Assembly (NCBI GenBank): GCA_023544565.1
Contig: JAMJFS010000004.1
Location: 20,817-80,778, forward strand
DNA length: 59,962 bases
Direction of reading: 5' to 3'
Source of the DNA: Methanosarcinaceae archaeon
GTDB lineage: Archaea > Halobacteriota > Methanosarcinia > Methanosarcinales > Methanosarcinaceae
A program made the translations under genes and the position numbers. This document shows positions 27,321 to 36,270 of this stretch, piece by piece (position 1 is the stretch's first letter; every line of letters starts with the position of its first letter). A model generated the notes under the pieces. It searched no databases. It had not been told where the DNA came from and saw only the letters and a program-made list of their open reading frames with translations.

Positions 27321-30300
27321 ATGATAAAGGAAATCACCAATCAATATGACGCAAACGACATAGAAAAAAGGATACATGCGTTCTGGCAAGAGATTGATGC
27401 GTACTCAAAGGTGCGCGAATTCAGGAAAGGGGGCAAAAAGTTCTTTTTCGTGGACGGACCCCCATATACCACAGGAAATATCCATCTCGGTACCGCATGG
27501 AATAAAATCATCAAGGATTCCATCCTGCGATACCGTTCCATGAATAATCATGCTATAATCGATCGTGCAGGATGGGATATGCATGGATTACCTATCGAAG
27601 TAAAAGTTGAAGGTGTACTTGGTTTCAAGTCAAAAAAAGACATCGAGACCTATGGTGTCGGCAATTTCATAGAGAAATGCAAGGAATTTGCACTGAATCA
27701 AAAAGACGATATGACGGAGCAGTTCAACACGCTCGGTGTATGGCTTGACTGGAAAGACCCTTACATGACGCTGAAGGATGAGTACATCGAAGCCGCATGG
27801 TGGACTCTCAAACAGGCACAGGAAAAAAAATTACTTGAGCAGGGTAAACGTGTGGTCAACTGGTGCCCACGATGCGAAACTGCAATCGCTGACTCTGAAG
27901 TTGAATATGATAACCAGACCGATCCATCGATCTATGTCAAATTTAAGTTAAAAGGCGAAGATAACACATTTATTGTAATATGGACAACAACCCCATGGAC
28001 CATTCCTTCAAATATGGCAGTGGCCGCCCATCCATCATTTGAATATTCGAAGATTCGTGCGACCGCACCTGGCGGGCATGAGGAGAAACTGATAGTAGCA
28101 TCAGAACTTGTTGAGGATGTTCTCAGGATGGGCAAATACACGGCTTATGATGTACTTGAAACAATGCTCGGGGAAGAACTGACAAAATTGTCTTACGAAC
28201 ATCCACTTGCAGACATTGTTCCGAAACAGGCAAAGTTCGAACACAAGGTCTATCTTGCAGATTACGTAACTGCAGAGAACACAGGTTGTGTACACATCGC
28301 CCCTGGACATGGTATGGACGATTTTGAGGTTGGTATCAAGAATGGTATTCCTATATTCTGTCCGGTCGGCTCAAACGGCAGTTACACGGAAGAAGCAGGG
28401 AAGTATGCCGGAATGAATATCATAGACGCAAACAGGATCGTTATTGAAGACCTTAAGGAGAGGGGTCTGCTTCTCTCTGAAAAGAAGATCACTCACCGTT
28501 ATGGACACTGCTGGCGCTGTAATACACCGATCATTTATCTTGCGACCGAACAATGGTTCCTGAAGATATCGGCACTCAAAGAGAGTATGCTGTCCGAGAT
28601 CAAAAAGGTTGACTGGTATCCTGACTGGGCTGGTTCTGCGCGTTTTAAGGATTGGGTTGAAGGTGCACGCGATTGGTGTATCTCACGCCAGCGATACTGG
28701 GGAATTCCGATACCTGTGTGGAAATGCAGTACTTGTGGAACTATTGATGTAATAGGCACCAAAGCGGAACTTATTGAACGCTCAGATGCCGATGAGACGA
28801 TAGAACTCCATCGCCCATATGTGGACAAAATTACCATCAAGTGTGAGTGCGGCGGAATCATGTCACGTGTAGAAGATGTATTTGACGTGTGGTTCGACTC
28901 TGCAGTAGCATCGTGGGCTACATTGAAATACCCGCATACAAAAGAATCGTTTGAGGATAATTGGCCTGCAGATTTCATCACAGAAGGTCACGACCAGACA
29001 CGAGGATGGTTCTATTCACAACTGGGTGCGAGTATGGTTGCATTCGGAAAAGCACCATACAAGAGCGTTCTCATGCATGGTTTTACGCTTGATAAAGACG
29101 GCAAGAAAATGTCAAAGAGCATCGGTAATGTTGTTGAGCCTCATGAGGTCATTGGAAAATATGGTGCTGATACACTGCGAGCATACATATTGTCAGCAAG
29201 TGCTCCCTGGGATGACCTGAAGTTCCTATGGGAAGAGGTTGCTACTGTTCACAGGACAATGAACATCTTTTGGAACGTGTACAGGTTCCCTCTCCCTTAC
29301 ATGGCTCTTGATAATTTCGACCCTAAAAAAGTATCACTTGAATCTGTTTCAGAACACCTTCGCAAAGAGGACAGGTGGATATTGTCCCGCATGCAGTCTG
29401 TTATTAGTGATGTGGACTCGGCGATGGAAGAATATGCACTTCACAAAGCAATGCGTTCCATTACCGAGTTCATACTTGAAGATCTGTCAAGATGGTACAT
29501 ACAGTTGATCCGTCCAAGGACATGGATAGAAGCAGATGATCCTGATAAACTTGCAGTATATCGGGTCTTGTATGACGTGTTCGTCACGACCACGAAATTG
29601 ATCGCACCGTTCATGCCTCATCTTGCAGAGGAGATGTACACCAATCTTGTGAAGAATGTCGAGGGCGATGCACTGGATTCAGTGCACATGTGTGACTGGC
29701 CTGTTGTTGATGATTCACTGGTTGACAGGGATCTCGAAGCCCACATGGAAACAGTACGTTCCATTGTGGAATCATCATCGAATGCACGCCAGAAGGTCGC
29801 CCGTAAATTGAGATGGCCGGTATCACGCATTGTCGTAACTCCAAAGGATGAACAGATAGGTGCAGCAGTCGCTGACCTGCGCAGTGTCCTGATGGGGCAG
29901 ACGAATGCGAAGGATGTTGTTGTTCTCGGTGTCGGTGAGTACTGGGATGAACTAGGGGTTGAAGCGATACCAAATCCAAGCGGGATAGGTCCTGTGTTCA
30001 AGGGTGATGCAGGAAAGGTCACTGCAGCCATACAGCAAGCCGATGCTGTGGCACTTAAGAAAGCACTGGCAGATGCCGGTGAGTACGAGGTTACACTTGC
30101 GGATGGAACTCCTGCGGCAGTCACAGAAAAGATGGTGAACTTCGAGGAGATTATCCCTGAATCTGTGGCAGGTGCGGAGTTTGCAGGCGGTATGGTGTAT
30201 GTTGATGCGAAACTTACGCGTGAGATCGAATCCGAAGGTTACTCAAGAGAGGTTATCCGCAGGGTTCAGGATATGCGAAAGGAACTCGACCTTGTTGTTG

Positions 30301-30497
30301 ACGAGAACATTAAGGCGTTCATCAGGATCGATGATGAGCGAGTACTTGATCTTGTTATGGATCTCGAAGCATTCATCGCGAAAGAGGTTCGCGCAGACCT
30401 GATGGTTATCGGGCTGGATGTTGAGGCTACCGGAACTTTGGTCAAGGACTGGGATGTTGAAGGCGTGTCCATGCATGTGGGAATTTCGCCGTTGTAG
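27321..30497 (+). CDS. ileS: Isoleucyl-tRNA synthetase
   Basis: This 1058-aa class I synthetase has HIGH motif HLGT (55-58, in [14 protein letters not shown]), an editing domain ([22 protein letters not shown]), a zinc knuckle (WCPRC, WRCNT, KCSTCG, KCECGG), the catalytic ending [12 protein letters not shown] and KMSKS near residue 597. The C-terminal anticodon-binding region is of the archaeal long type. The start ATG follows GGAG at about 9 nt. It probably shares a transcript with mptE, 45 nt downstream. Confidence 0.97.
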   Translation: MIKEITNQYDANDIEKRIHAFWQEIDAYSKVREFRKGGKKFFFVDGPPYTTGNIHLGTAWNKIIKDSILRYRSMNNHAIIDRAGWDMHGLPIEVKVEGVLGFKSKKDIETYGVGNFIEKCKEFALNQKDDMTEQFNTLGVWLDWKDPYMTLKDEYIEAAWWTLKQAQEKKLLEQGKRVVNWCPRCETAIADSEVEYDNQTDPSIYVKFKLKGEDNTFIVIWTTTPWTIPSNMAVAAHPSFEYSKIRATAPGGHEEKLIVASELVEDVLRMGKYTAYDVLETMLGEELTKLSYEHPLADIVPKQAKFEHKVYLADYVTAENTGCVHIAPGHGMDDFEVGIKNGIPIFCPVGSNGSYTEEAGKYAGMNIIDANRIVIEDLKERGLLLSEKKITHRYGHCWRCNTPIIYLATEQWFLKISALKESMLSEIKKVDWYPDWAGSARFKDWVEGARDWCISRQRYWGIPIPVWKCSTCGTIDVIGTKAELIERSDADETIELHRPYVDKITIKCECGGIMSRVEDVFDVWFDSAVASWATLKYPHTKESFEDNWPADFITEGHDQTRGWFYSQLGASMVAFGKAPYKSVLMHGFTLDKDGKKMSKSIGNVVEPHEVIGKYGADTLRAYILSASAPWDDLKFLWEEVATVHRTMNIFWNVYRFPLPYMALDNFDPKKVSLESVSEHLRKEDRWILSRMQSVISDVDSAMEEYALHKAMRSITEFILEDLSRWYIQLIRPRTWIEADDPDKLAVYRVLYDVFVTTTKLIAPFMPHLAEEMYTNLVKNVEGDALDSVHMCDWPVVDDSLVDRDLEAHMETVRSIVESSSNARQKVARKLRWPVSRIVVTPKDEQIGAAVADLRSVLMGQTNAKDVVVLGVGEYWDELGVEAIPNPSGIGPVFKGDAGKVTAAIQQADAVALKKALADAGEYEVTLADGTPAAVTEKMVNFEEIIPESVAGAEFAGGMVYVDAKLTREIESEGYSREVIRRVQDMRKELDLVVDENIKAFIRIDDERVLDLVMDLEAFIAKEVRADLMVIGLDVEATGTLVKDWDVEGVSMHVGISPL

Positions 30498-30542
30498 TCT
30501 AAATCTGAGTCTAAAAATTAAATCTAAATTCAGGAGTAACAA

Positions 30543-31178
30543 ATGGATTTTGATTCATGGGAGCCAACATACATCAAGATCCTTGCGGATCTTGGGTTTA
30601 GCAGGAAAGGGGATGAGCGTGCAGCGCTCATTCTTTCCAGGATGCTGGAGCAAGGACAAGGTGAGGATAACTCAGCCGGTATTCTTGCTCTTGCCAATCT
30701 TATTTATGGTAAGGATATTTTGGTTTGCGGAAATGCGCCGATTCTTGCTGATGAACTTGACATGATCGACACTAGTGATTATGTTATTATCGCCGCAGAC
30801 GGTGCCACAGCAATATTGTTTGACAGGGGAATTGTTTCTGATATTATTGTTACCGACCTTGACGGTGATGTTGAAAAAGAGATTGCTGCAAATAAAAAGG
30901 GCGCGATCGTTGTTGTTCATGCACATGGTGACAATATCGATAAGGTTAAAAAATACGTGCCGCGCTTAAGAGGTGTGATCGGTTCGACACAGTCAACTCC
31001 GCTTGATAATGTTTACAATTTTGGCGGATTCACGGATGGGGACCGTTGTGTTTATCTCGCAAAGGAATTCGGTGCTGCAAGTATCACGCTTGTTGGGTTT
31101 GATTTTGATGATGTGAATGTATCGGACATGAAAAAGAAGAAACTGAAATGGGCAAAGTTGTTGATCGATGCGATATGA
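30543..31178 (+). CDS. mptE: 6-hydroxymethyl-7,8-dihydropterin pyrophosphokinase MptE
   Basis: This archaeal DUF115-family enzyme makes the diphosphate of 6-hydroxymethyl-dihydropterin for tetrahydromethanopterin and related cofactors. It has 211 aa with ILVCGNAPIL, IIAADGATAIL, IIVTDLDGD, VVVHAHGDN, NFGGFTDGDRCVYLA and LVGFDFDD. The start ATG is preceded by AGGAG. The C-terminal half is duplicated at 34905-35264. Confidence 0.92.
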   Translation: MDFDSWEPTYIKILADLGFSRKGDERAALILSRMLEQGQGEDNSAGILALANLIYGKDILVCGNAPILADELDMIDTSDYVIIAADGATAILFDRGIVSDIIVTDLDGDVEKEIAANKKGAIVVVHAHGDNIDKVKKYVPRLRGVIGSTQSTPLDNVYNFGGFTDGDRCVYLAKEFGAASITLVGFDFDDVNVSDMKKKKLKWAKLLIDAI

Positions 31179-31257
31179 TCGGGCTCGTAATCGATTCTCA
31201 ACAGTTCGAGACTTTGCACAGAAATGTTATATAGATTTTATGGCTATGATAATTTGC

Positions 31258-31357
31258 GGGGTTCAACTGAACCTACTACAAACGGCTGAGCCCCATGGCT
31301 TGCCTTGAAGGCAAAGGTAGCTTAGTTTTGAAATTAGTTAAGGCTTGTCTGATCTTG
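31258..31357 (+). promoter_or_regulatory. Structured leader element, copy A (gene lost)
   Basis: Helix 1 pairs GGGGTTCA (31258-31265) with TGAGCCCC (31287-31294), hairpin 2 is TTGCC...GGCAA, and the 3' block is GGCTTGTCTGATCTTG. A TATA-like TTATATAG (about 31227-31234) would start transcription right at helix 1. Downstream a ribosome binding site (AAGGGGAG) precedes an ATG that opens only a 14-codon frame (31382), so the gene this leader served seems lost. The remaining 31358-31490 holds no gene. Confidence 0.55.
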
Positions 31358-31490
31358 CCTCAGGGTTGTGGAAGGGGAGTGATGTTTTTGTATTTCAGAA
31401 GTCTAAGCCGTATTTTATTGGTCTAAAAATCGTAAATTGTCTACGAGTCACTCTTTAAAATAACTCTGAATCGGAGTTAATAAACTTATA

Positions 31491-32198
31491 TCAATTAGAA
31501 GGCATAAATTTAATCAGGTCTGATTGAATGTCTGGATTTATAAAATATTTCTTGTATCTGCCTTCAGTTTCAAATTGTATCATCCCATCATTGATAAATT
31601 TTTTGATATGCCAATGTATGGTACTTTTATCCATGCATAAATTTTCTGCAAGTTCTTGATTCGTTATCCCGGATTTTTTCAGAATATCCCATAAGATCAG
31701 CCTGCTCGTATCATTTCAAAGATGTGATATGATGTTTTTTTTATTATTTTTTCTGGCTCCCATATTTTTAAAAACTCTTTTGAATTTACTAGTTTTCATT
31801 AAAGTGATTTTATTATCATCTTCAAGTTTTTTAATATGGTATTTCACACTTCCTCTGTTGATATTAAGTTCTTTTGAAATTTCAGCAATGGTACATCCCG
31901 GGCTGTTCAAAACATATTTTGAAATGTTTTTTCGGTTCGAATTTTCAAATATGTTTTTAACCCTGCCAAAAACTATGGGAATCATTTTGAAAAAACTAAA
32001 AAAAGCAACAAGGTATCCCAATATGTAAGCGATTTTGATCCGCAAAGGAAATTCCTGGAACGACAAGGTTGCATCTGCACCGCTTGTATTGATATGCGTG
32101 CTGTCTGGGAGATCATTGTCATGAGGTGTTACAATGTATCTCCCCTCTTCTGCATGAACTACTGTGCTAATGCTCAAAAGTAAAAATATCCTCCGCAT
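31491..32198 (-). pseudogene. Membrane-anchored two-winged-helix regulator, split by an in-frame TGA
   Basis: The frame starting at 32198 encodes a signal/TM-like N-terminus, an outside segment, a membrane helix (about 55-75, IKIAYILGYLVAFFSFF) and a winged-helix domain (GCTIAEISKELNINRGSVKYH). It then hits TGA (31716-31718). The same frame continues for 74 codons as a second winged helix (SGITNQELAENLCMDKSTIH) and ends at 31491. The complete protein would be about 235 aa, a known Methanosarcinales architecture. The first domain alone may still be made. It follows a secreted-protein gene by 17 nt. Confidence 0.7.
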
Positions 32199-32215
32199 AG
32201 ATAATAATTGGAAGA

Positions 32216-32668
32216 TTATATATAATAATTTTCTGTTCCTGTTACGCTATAGCCATATACCTCGTAATACCATGTGCCTTTAGCGATACCATTTGGGTTT
32301 GTTATGTCGAGATTTATTCTACCATCTGTGGCTCCGTCTGAATTGTCAAAGTAGGGACCCAACACATAACCATCAGCAGTGTGTATCTTAAGTCTTAGCG
32401 AGTCTGTTGAATCTCCCCAGTTAAGGTCTACATTCAGCACCGTAATATCAGTATTTACAATTTTGCTATGCAGGTTTGTTTCTCCCTGTGTGATCGTGTC
32501 GTACACCCATAGAATGCCGATATCTCCGCCAATACTGCCAGTGTTCTGTACGGGTGTTACGACATATCCACCTGAATTTGCTGTAATTGTTTTCTCTTCA
32601 TTTGCTGCTGCCGCAAAAGATGCTGTAAGCAGTAGTATAATTGCTATAAGTCCTATCTTTTTAATCAT
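32216..32668 (-). CDS. Secreted protein, beta-rich (PPC-like), regulator partner
   Basis: This 150-aa protein has a signal peptide (MIKKIGLIAIILLLTASFAAA). Its mature beta-rich domain includes DSLRLKIHTADG, GRINLDITNP and GTWYYEVYG, resembling bacterial pre-peptidase C-terminal domains. The segment GGYVVTPVQN resembles RYIVTPHDN in the regulator protein encoded 17 nt downstream, so the two could share an extracellular motif. The pair probably forms one transcript; the signal is unknown. Confidence 0.65.
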   Translation of the reverse strand: MIKKIGLIAIILLLTASFAAAANEEKTITANSGGYVVTPVQNTGSIGGDIGILWVYDTITQGETNLHSKIVNTDITVLNVDLNWGDSTDSLRLKIHTADGYVLGPYFDNSDGATDGRINLDITNPNGIAKGTWYYEVYGYSVTGTENYYI

Positions 32669-32836
32669 TTGAATTACTCCATTAAATAAGTCACGTTGTA
32701 TGTAAAAAAAGATTCTATTTATATTTTATGTCCAAATCGTCCAACTGAAAAAAAACAGTTGGATGATTTGGATATAAAGTATTTATAATGCGAGTTTCTT
32801 AGAAAAAGATGCGAACATCATAAATTGATGTTGTAT

Positions 32837-32937
32837 GGGGTTCAACTGGATTTACTACAGAACGGCTGAACCCCATGACTTGCCCGAAGACAAATGTAGA
32901 TTGGTTTTGAAGTTACTTAAAACTTGTCTGATTTTGA
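32837..32937 (+). promoter_or_regulatory. Structured leader element, copy B
   Basis: Copy B of the three-copy element. Helix 1 is GGGGTTCA (32837-32844) / TGAACCCC (32867-32874); the U-G pair of copy A is U-A here, which keeps pairing. Hairpin 2 and the 3' block AACTTGTCTGATTTTG match copy A. It ends 31 nt before the ATG of the secreted protease. A short hairpin AACATCA/TGATGTT (about 32816-32834) precedes it, and a TATA-like TATTTATAA lies near 32779-32787. Confidence 0.6.
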
Positions 32938-32968
32938 CTCACGGGCCATGAAATGGAGATGAGAAGAT

Positions 32969-34024
32969 ATGAAAATAAAACTACTTTTAGGACTGCTACT
33001 TGTGGTCTTTACGATAGGTATGGCAAACGCAGATGATGGGGCGGAAGTTTTGAAACTTCCTGATTATGGGCATGAGCAATTTCAGGCACTCTTAGATAAA
33101 CCCAACGTGATCGATATTAGGGGTACAATGCCAGAGTTGTTTTTGGACGAAGATAAAAAAATATGGTTAGATAAAATCAACCGATTTGGATTGGACACTT
33201 CATCTTCTATTGAATTGAAACCATACATGGAACAAAATGGCGGACCTGTAATAATGACAGGTTACAATTCAGACGGATCCTTATTAGTTTCATTTAATGC
33301 AAAGGCAAAAGGAACATTTGATGAAAATAAGTACATTAATAATATCTACGAAATATATAATAATAAATCAACAAAATTAGGTGTTAAAGATATCCCAATG
33401 GTATTCGAATATGAATATATCCCAGTTGAAGAGTCACGGACAAGTACATGGAGACCCCTAATAGGAGGTATCAAAATTCGCCATTCACTCTCTTCATCAA
33501 CTCTTGGATTTGCCGGTGAAAAAGTTTACAATGGCGATAAAGGGTATATAATGACCGGCCATGCAGGCGGAACCGGGACAACGATATATCAGCCAACATT
33601 ATCTTCGATTGGATCCATCATCGATTTAGAAGGAACTTATGCTGATGCCGCATGGGTAAAATATAGTAATGTCGAAGCTAAAGTGTATCACACTGACACC
33701 GATGTGACAAAAAGCGTAAAAAGTTATGGCGATCCATCCGTGAATGATGCTATTTTTATGTCTGGAAAAACCACTGGGCTAAGTTCTGGAGATGCAGTTG
33801 CATATTTGTATTCTATATCAAGCCCTACACATGGAACACTTTATGGTCAATGGAGATCTGATTACGATTCAGATTCAGGAGATAGCGGAGCACCTGTGTA
33901 TAAAGATGTTACAGGAGGCGTTGAGATAGTCGGTGTCCATTGGGGAGCTTCGGCCAGTTATACCTATTTCTCACCTGTGAGTGGCATTGAAGACGATCTC
34001 GGTGTTGTACCATTGACCGAATAA
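32969..34024 (+). CDS. Secreted chymotrypsin-like (S1) serine protease
   Basis: The protein has a signal peptide (MKIKLLLGLLLVVFTIGMANA), an N-terminal domain of about 130 residues, and a C-terminal trypsin-fold domain from about residue 160. The catalytic triad is readable: His in IMTGHAGG, Asp in YADAAWVKYS, Ser in DSGDSGAPVY. The N-terminal domain is shared with the paralog at 34239 and may act as a pro-region or a separate binding domain. It carries leader B and ends in a strong terminator. The target is unknown; it is exported. Confidence 0.82.
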   Translation: MKIKLLLGLLLVVFTIGMANADDGAEVLKLPDYGHEQFQALLDKPNVIDIRGTMPELFLDEDKKIWLDKINRFGLDTSSSIELKPYMEQNGGPVIMTGYNSDGSLLVSFNAKAKGTFDENKYINNIYEIYNNKSTKLGVKDIPMVFEYEYIPVEESRTSTWRPLIGGIKIRHSLSSSTLGFAGEKVYNGDKGYIMTGHAGGTGTTIYQPTLSSIGSIIDLEGTYADAAWVKYSNVEAKVYHTDTDVTKSVKSYGDPSVNDAIFMSGKTTGLSSGDAVAYLYSISSPTHGTLYGQWRSDYDSDSGDSGAPVYKDVTGGVEIVGVHWGASASYTYFSPVSGIEDDLGVVPLTE

Positions 34025-34047
34025 AATAGGCACTTTGCCTATTTTTT
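34023..34047 (+). terminator. Strong terminator after the protease gene
   Basis: AAAATAGGC (34023-34031) and GCCTATTTT (34037-34045) form a perfect 9-bp stem with a 5-nt loop, followed by TT. The stem overlaps the stop codon. Confidence 0.75.
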
Positions 34048-34115
34048 GCCCATAAAAAGAGTTTTTCAGTTAAAAACCTCTGTATTTTAACCAAATATAG
34101 ATATTAACGGCTGTA

Positions 34116-34212
34116 GGGTTTAATCGAATCTAACATCGATATATAGGCTCCACGCCAGAAGGCAAAGTTATATTTGTTTTAACTTGGTATAAAACTTGTG
34201 TGATTTTGATTC
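34116..34212 (+). promoter_or_regulatory. Structured leader element, copy C (diverged)
   Basis: This copy has diverged, but GGGTTTA (34116-34122) can still pair with TAGGCTC (34144-34150) using wobble pairs. Hairpin 2 is GCC-AGAA-GGC, and the 3' block AACTTGTGTGATTTTG is nearly unchanged. It ends about 26 nt before the ATG of the second secreted protein, the same spacing class as copy B. Confidence 0.5.
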
Positions 34213-34238
34213 TTGAATAAATAAAATGAGGTAAAACA

Positions 34239-34775
34239 ATGAAAATAAAACTATTTTTAGGACTGCTACTTGTGGTCTTTACGATAGGTATGGCAAACGC
34301 AGATGATGGGGCGGAAATTTCAAAACTTCCTGATTATGGGCCTGAACAATTTCAGGTACTCTTGAATAAACCTAATGTGATTGATATCAGGGGTACAATG
34401 CCAGAGTTGGTTTTGGAAGAAGATAAAAAAATATGGTTAGATCAAATTAACCGAGTTGGACTGGATACTTCATTTGCTGTTGAACTGAAACCATACATGG
34501 AAAAAAACGGCGGACCCATAATAATGACAGGTTACAGTTCAGACGGATGCTTATTTGTTTCATTTAATGCAAATGCAAAAGGAACATTTGATGAAACTAA
34601 GTACATAAATAATATCTACGAAATTCTCAATAATAAATCAACAAAATTAGGTGTCAAAGAAATCCCGGTGGTATTTGAATATGAATCTATACCAGTTGAA
34701 GAAGAAGCACCTGGATTTACAGTATTTTTACTTATCATGGTGATTTTGGTATTGTATGGAAAAGCCCATAAATGA
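34239..34775 (+). CDS. Secreted paralog with PGF-CTERM-like tail
   Basis: The 178-aa protein is nearly the same as the first 150 residues of the upstream protease (same signal peptide and domain). It lacks the protease domain and ends APGFTVF, a membrane helix, then GKAHK. This tail (PGF, hydrophobic stretch, basic end) resembles the PGF-CTERM signal processed by archaeosortase A, so the protein may be anchored to the cell surface. It is either a truncated copy or the version closer to the ancestor. Confidence 0.7.
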   Translation: MKIKLFLGLLLVVFTIGMANADDGAEISKLPDYGPEQFQVLLNKPNVIDIRGTMPELVLEEDKKIWLDQINRVGLDTSFAVELKPYMEKNGGPIIMTGYSSDGCLFVSFNANAKGTFDETKYINNIYEILNNKSTKLGVKEIPVVFEYESIPVEEEAPGFTVFLLIMVILVLYGKAHK

Positions 34776-34904
34776 CCCTGATTTCTACAATAATCTTTTG
34801 CCATCAGATACACAAAACATTTTAAAAATATCTCTGCGGAGTGATAGACCACCAAAAACCCGCCTTTCTATTCAAAGTATCGGAGGTTTGGAAATTGTGA
34901 TATG

Positions 34905-35264
34905 GCTTGGAGGGGAGTTGTTTCTGATGTCATTGTAACTGACCTTGATGGCGATGTCAAAAAAGAGATCGCTGCAAATAAAAAGGGCGCGATCGTTGTT
35001 GTTCATGCACATAGTGACAATATTGATAAGATCAAAAAATACGTGCCGCTACTCCGTGGAGTAATAGGCACTACACAGTCTACCCCACTCGAGAATGTTT
35101 ATAACTTTGGCGGATTTACGGACGGGGATCGGTGCGTGTATCTCGCAAAGGAGTTTGGTGCTGCAAGCATCACGCTTATTGGGTTTGATTTTGATGATGT
35201 GGATGTGTCGGACATGAAAAAGAAGAAACTGGGATGGGCAAAGTTGTTGATCGATGCGATATGA
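34905..35264 (+). pseudogene. Duplicated C-terminal part of mptE
   Basis: From about 34905 the DNA matches mptE from its 'GVVSDVIVTDLDGD' region to the stop, with the same ending KLLIDAI. It has many silent changes, so the copy is old. An ATG at 34902 gives a 120-aa frame lacking the N-terminal half with its CGNAPIL and AADGATA motifs. The short stretch 34776-34904 has an ORF of unknown origin (MEKPINDPDF...). Confidence 0.75.
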
Positions 35265-35278
35265 TCCTTGTACATCGA

Positions 35279-35647
35279 TTACTTGTTCTTCCGTCCCTTC
35301 ATGTATTCCGAAAAACCGGAATTGAGCAAAATAAAAATACCACATACAAACGTGATAAATCCGAATTCCGTAGGGTAGATCAATTCACCTTTTATTATCA
35401 ACAGGACACCAGTGTGCAACACGATCAAACCGATCAGGAATGCCACAACCTGGCGGACTGCCACAGTTCCATAGAAGATTGCAGAGGCGAACCATGTTCC
35501 TATTCCGAAATAAATGAATGGAAAACCATCTTTTCCAGTCATATTCATCGCAACACCGGCAAGTAAAAAAATGCCGCCTAAAATTAACAGAAAATGTTGT
35601 TTTTTCAATCCTTTCATTTGTATCAAACCATCAATCTTGACTGGCAT
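35279..35647 (-). CDS. Hypothetical membrane protein
   Basis: A 122-aa protein with four predicted membrane helices (about 16-34, 40-58, 63-82, 93-110) and a basic tail (MKGRKNK). No family was recognised. It is on the opposite strand to the mptE fragment and 41 nt from the UspA gene, which precedes it on the minus strand. An internal ATG (35617) would drop ten residues. Confidence 0.55.
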   Translation of the reverse strand: MPVKIDGLIQMKGLKKQHFLLILGGIFLLAGVAMNMTGKDGFPFIYFGIGTWFASAIFYGTVAVRQVVAFLIGLIVLHTGVLLIIKGELIYPTEFGFITFVCGIFILLNSGFSEYMKGRKNK

Positions 35648-35688
35648 TCTATTTGACTATAATAGTATTAATCTTTGTGTAATGAATT

Positions 35689-36132
35689 TCAAATTTCTAA
35701 AGGTCCTTCGGGCACCACCGTAACAGGACAAATAGATGTCCTGACAACCTTTTCAGCCACGCTTCCAAGAAGGGCATGTTTCCATCCAGTCAAACCTACT
35801 GTCCCTATAACTATCAGATCTATGGAATTCCCAGATGCAAAATTCACGATAACCTGTGCAGGATTTCCCTCAAGCACAACCTTCTCCACAGCAACTCCTG
35901 CAGCTTTACCTAATTCATCCACATAAGACAAGATCTCAAGACCTGTAGTATTTGACTGTTCATACATCCTTGCCCATGTGGAATACTTGGGAATTTTCGA
36001 GAAAGTTTTGAAATCGATCACGTTCATAGCATACACTTTCGCACCGCATGATTTTGCAATATTTATACCATGCTTAGCAGCCTTCAAAGCGGTCTTTGAA
36101 CCATCCATTGCTATCAATATATTTCGATACAC
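35689..36132 (-). CDS. Universal stress protein (UspA family)
   Basis: I start at GTG (36132) because AGGGGG lies 8 nt upstream and the product begins YRNILIAMDGSKTALKA, the family start. An ATG at 36174 adds 14 residues. The 147-aa protein has VYAMNVIDF and the ATP-binding C-terminal motif GTVGLTGWKHALLGSVAE (GxxG-9x-GS), so it probably binds ATP. Its role is stress-related but not defined. Confidence 0.9.
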   Translation of the reverse strand: MYRNILIAMDGSKTALKAAKHGINIAKSCGAKVYAMNVIDFKTFSKIPKYSTWARMYEQSNTTGLEILSYVDELGKAAGVAVEKVVLEGNPAQVIVNFASGNSIDLIVIGTVGLTGWKHALLGSVAEKVVRTSICPVTVVPEGPLEI

Positions 36133-36270
36133 TAAAAAACCCCCTAAAACACTTAACCAATAGAGAACATACATTCAATGTATATTAAAAATTTGGGTTT
36201 CAAATCAATAAAAGTTGATGGTTCATATCTGATATGATCTGATAAGATTTTTCTGTGGTAGTGGGATTAG

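Noticed and set aside
31258-34212. Cobalamin or other named riboswitch at the leader elements
   Set aside because: None of the conserved boxes of the cobalamin, SAM, TPP or preQ1 classes that I know is visible.
34756-34938. 60-codon ORF MEKPINDPDF...
   Set aside because: Its second half is the mptE duplicate in the wrong frame. The first half matches nothing I recognise.
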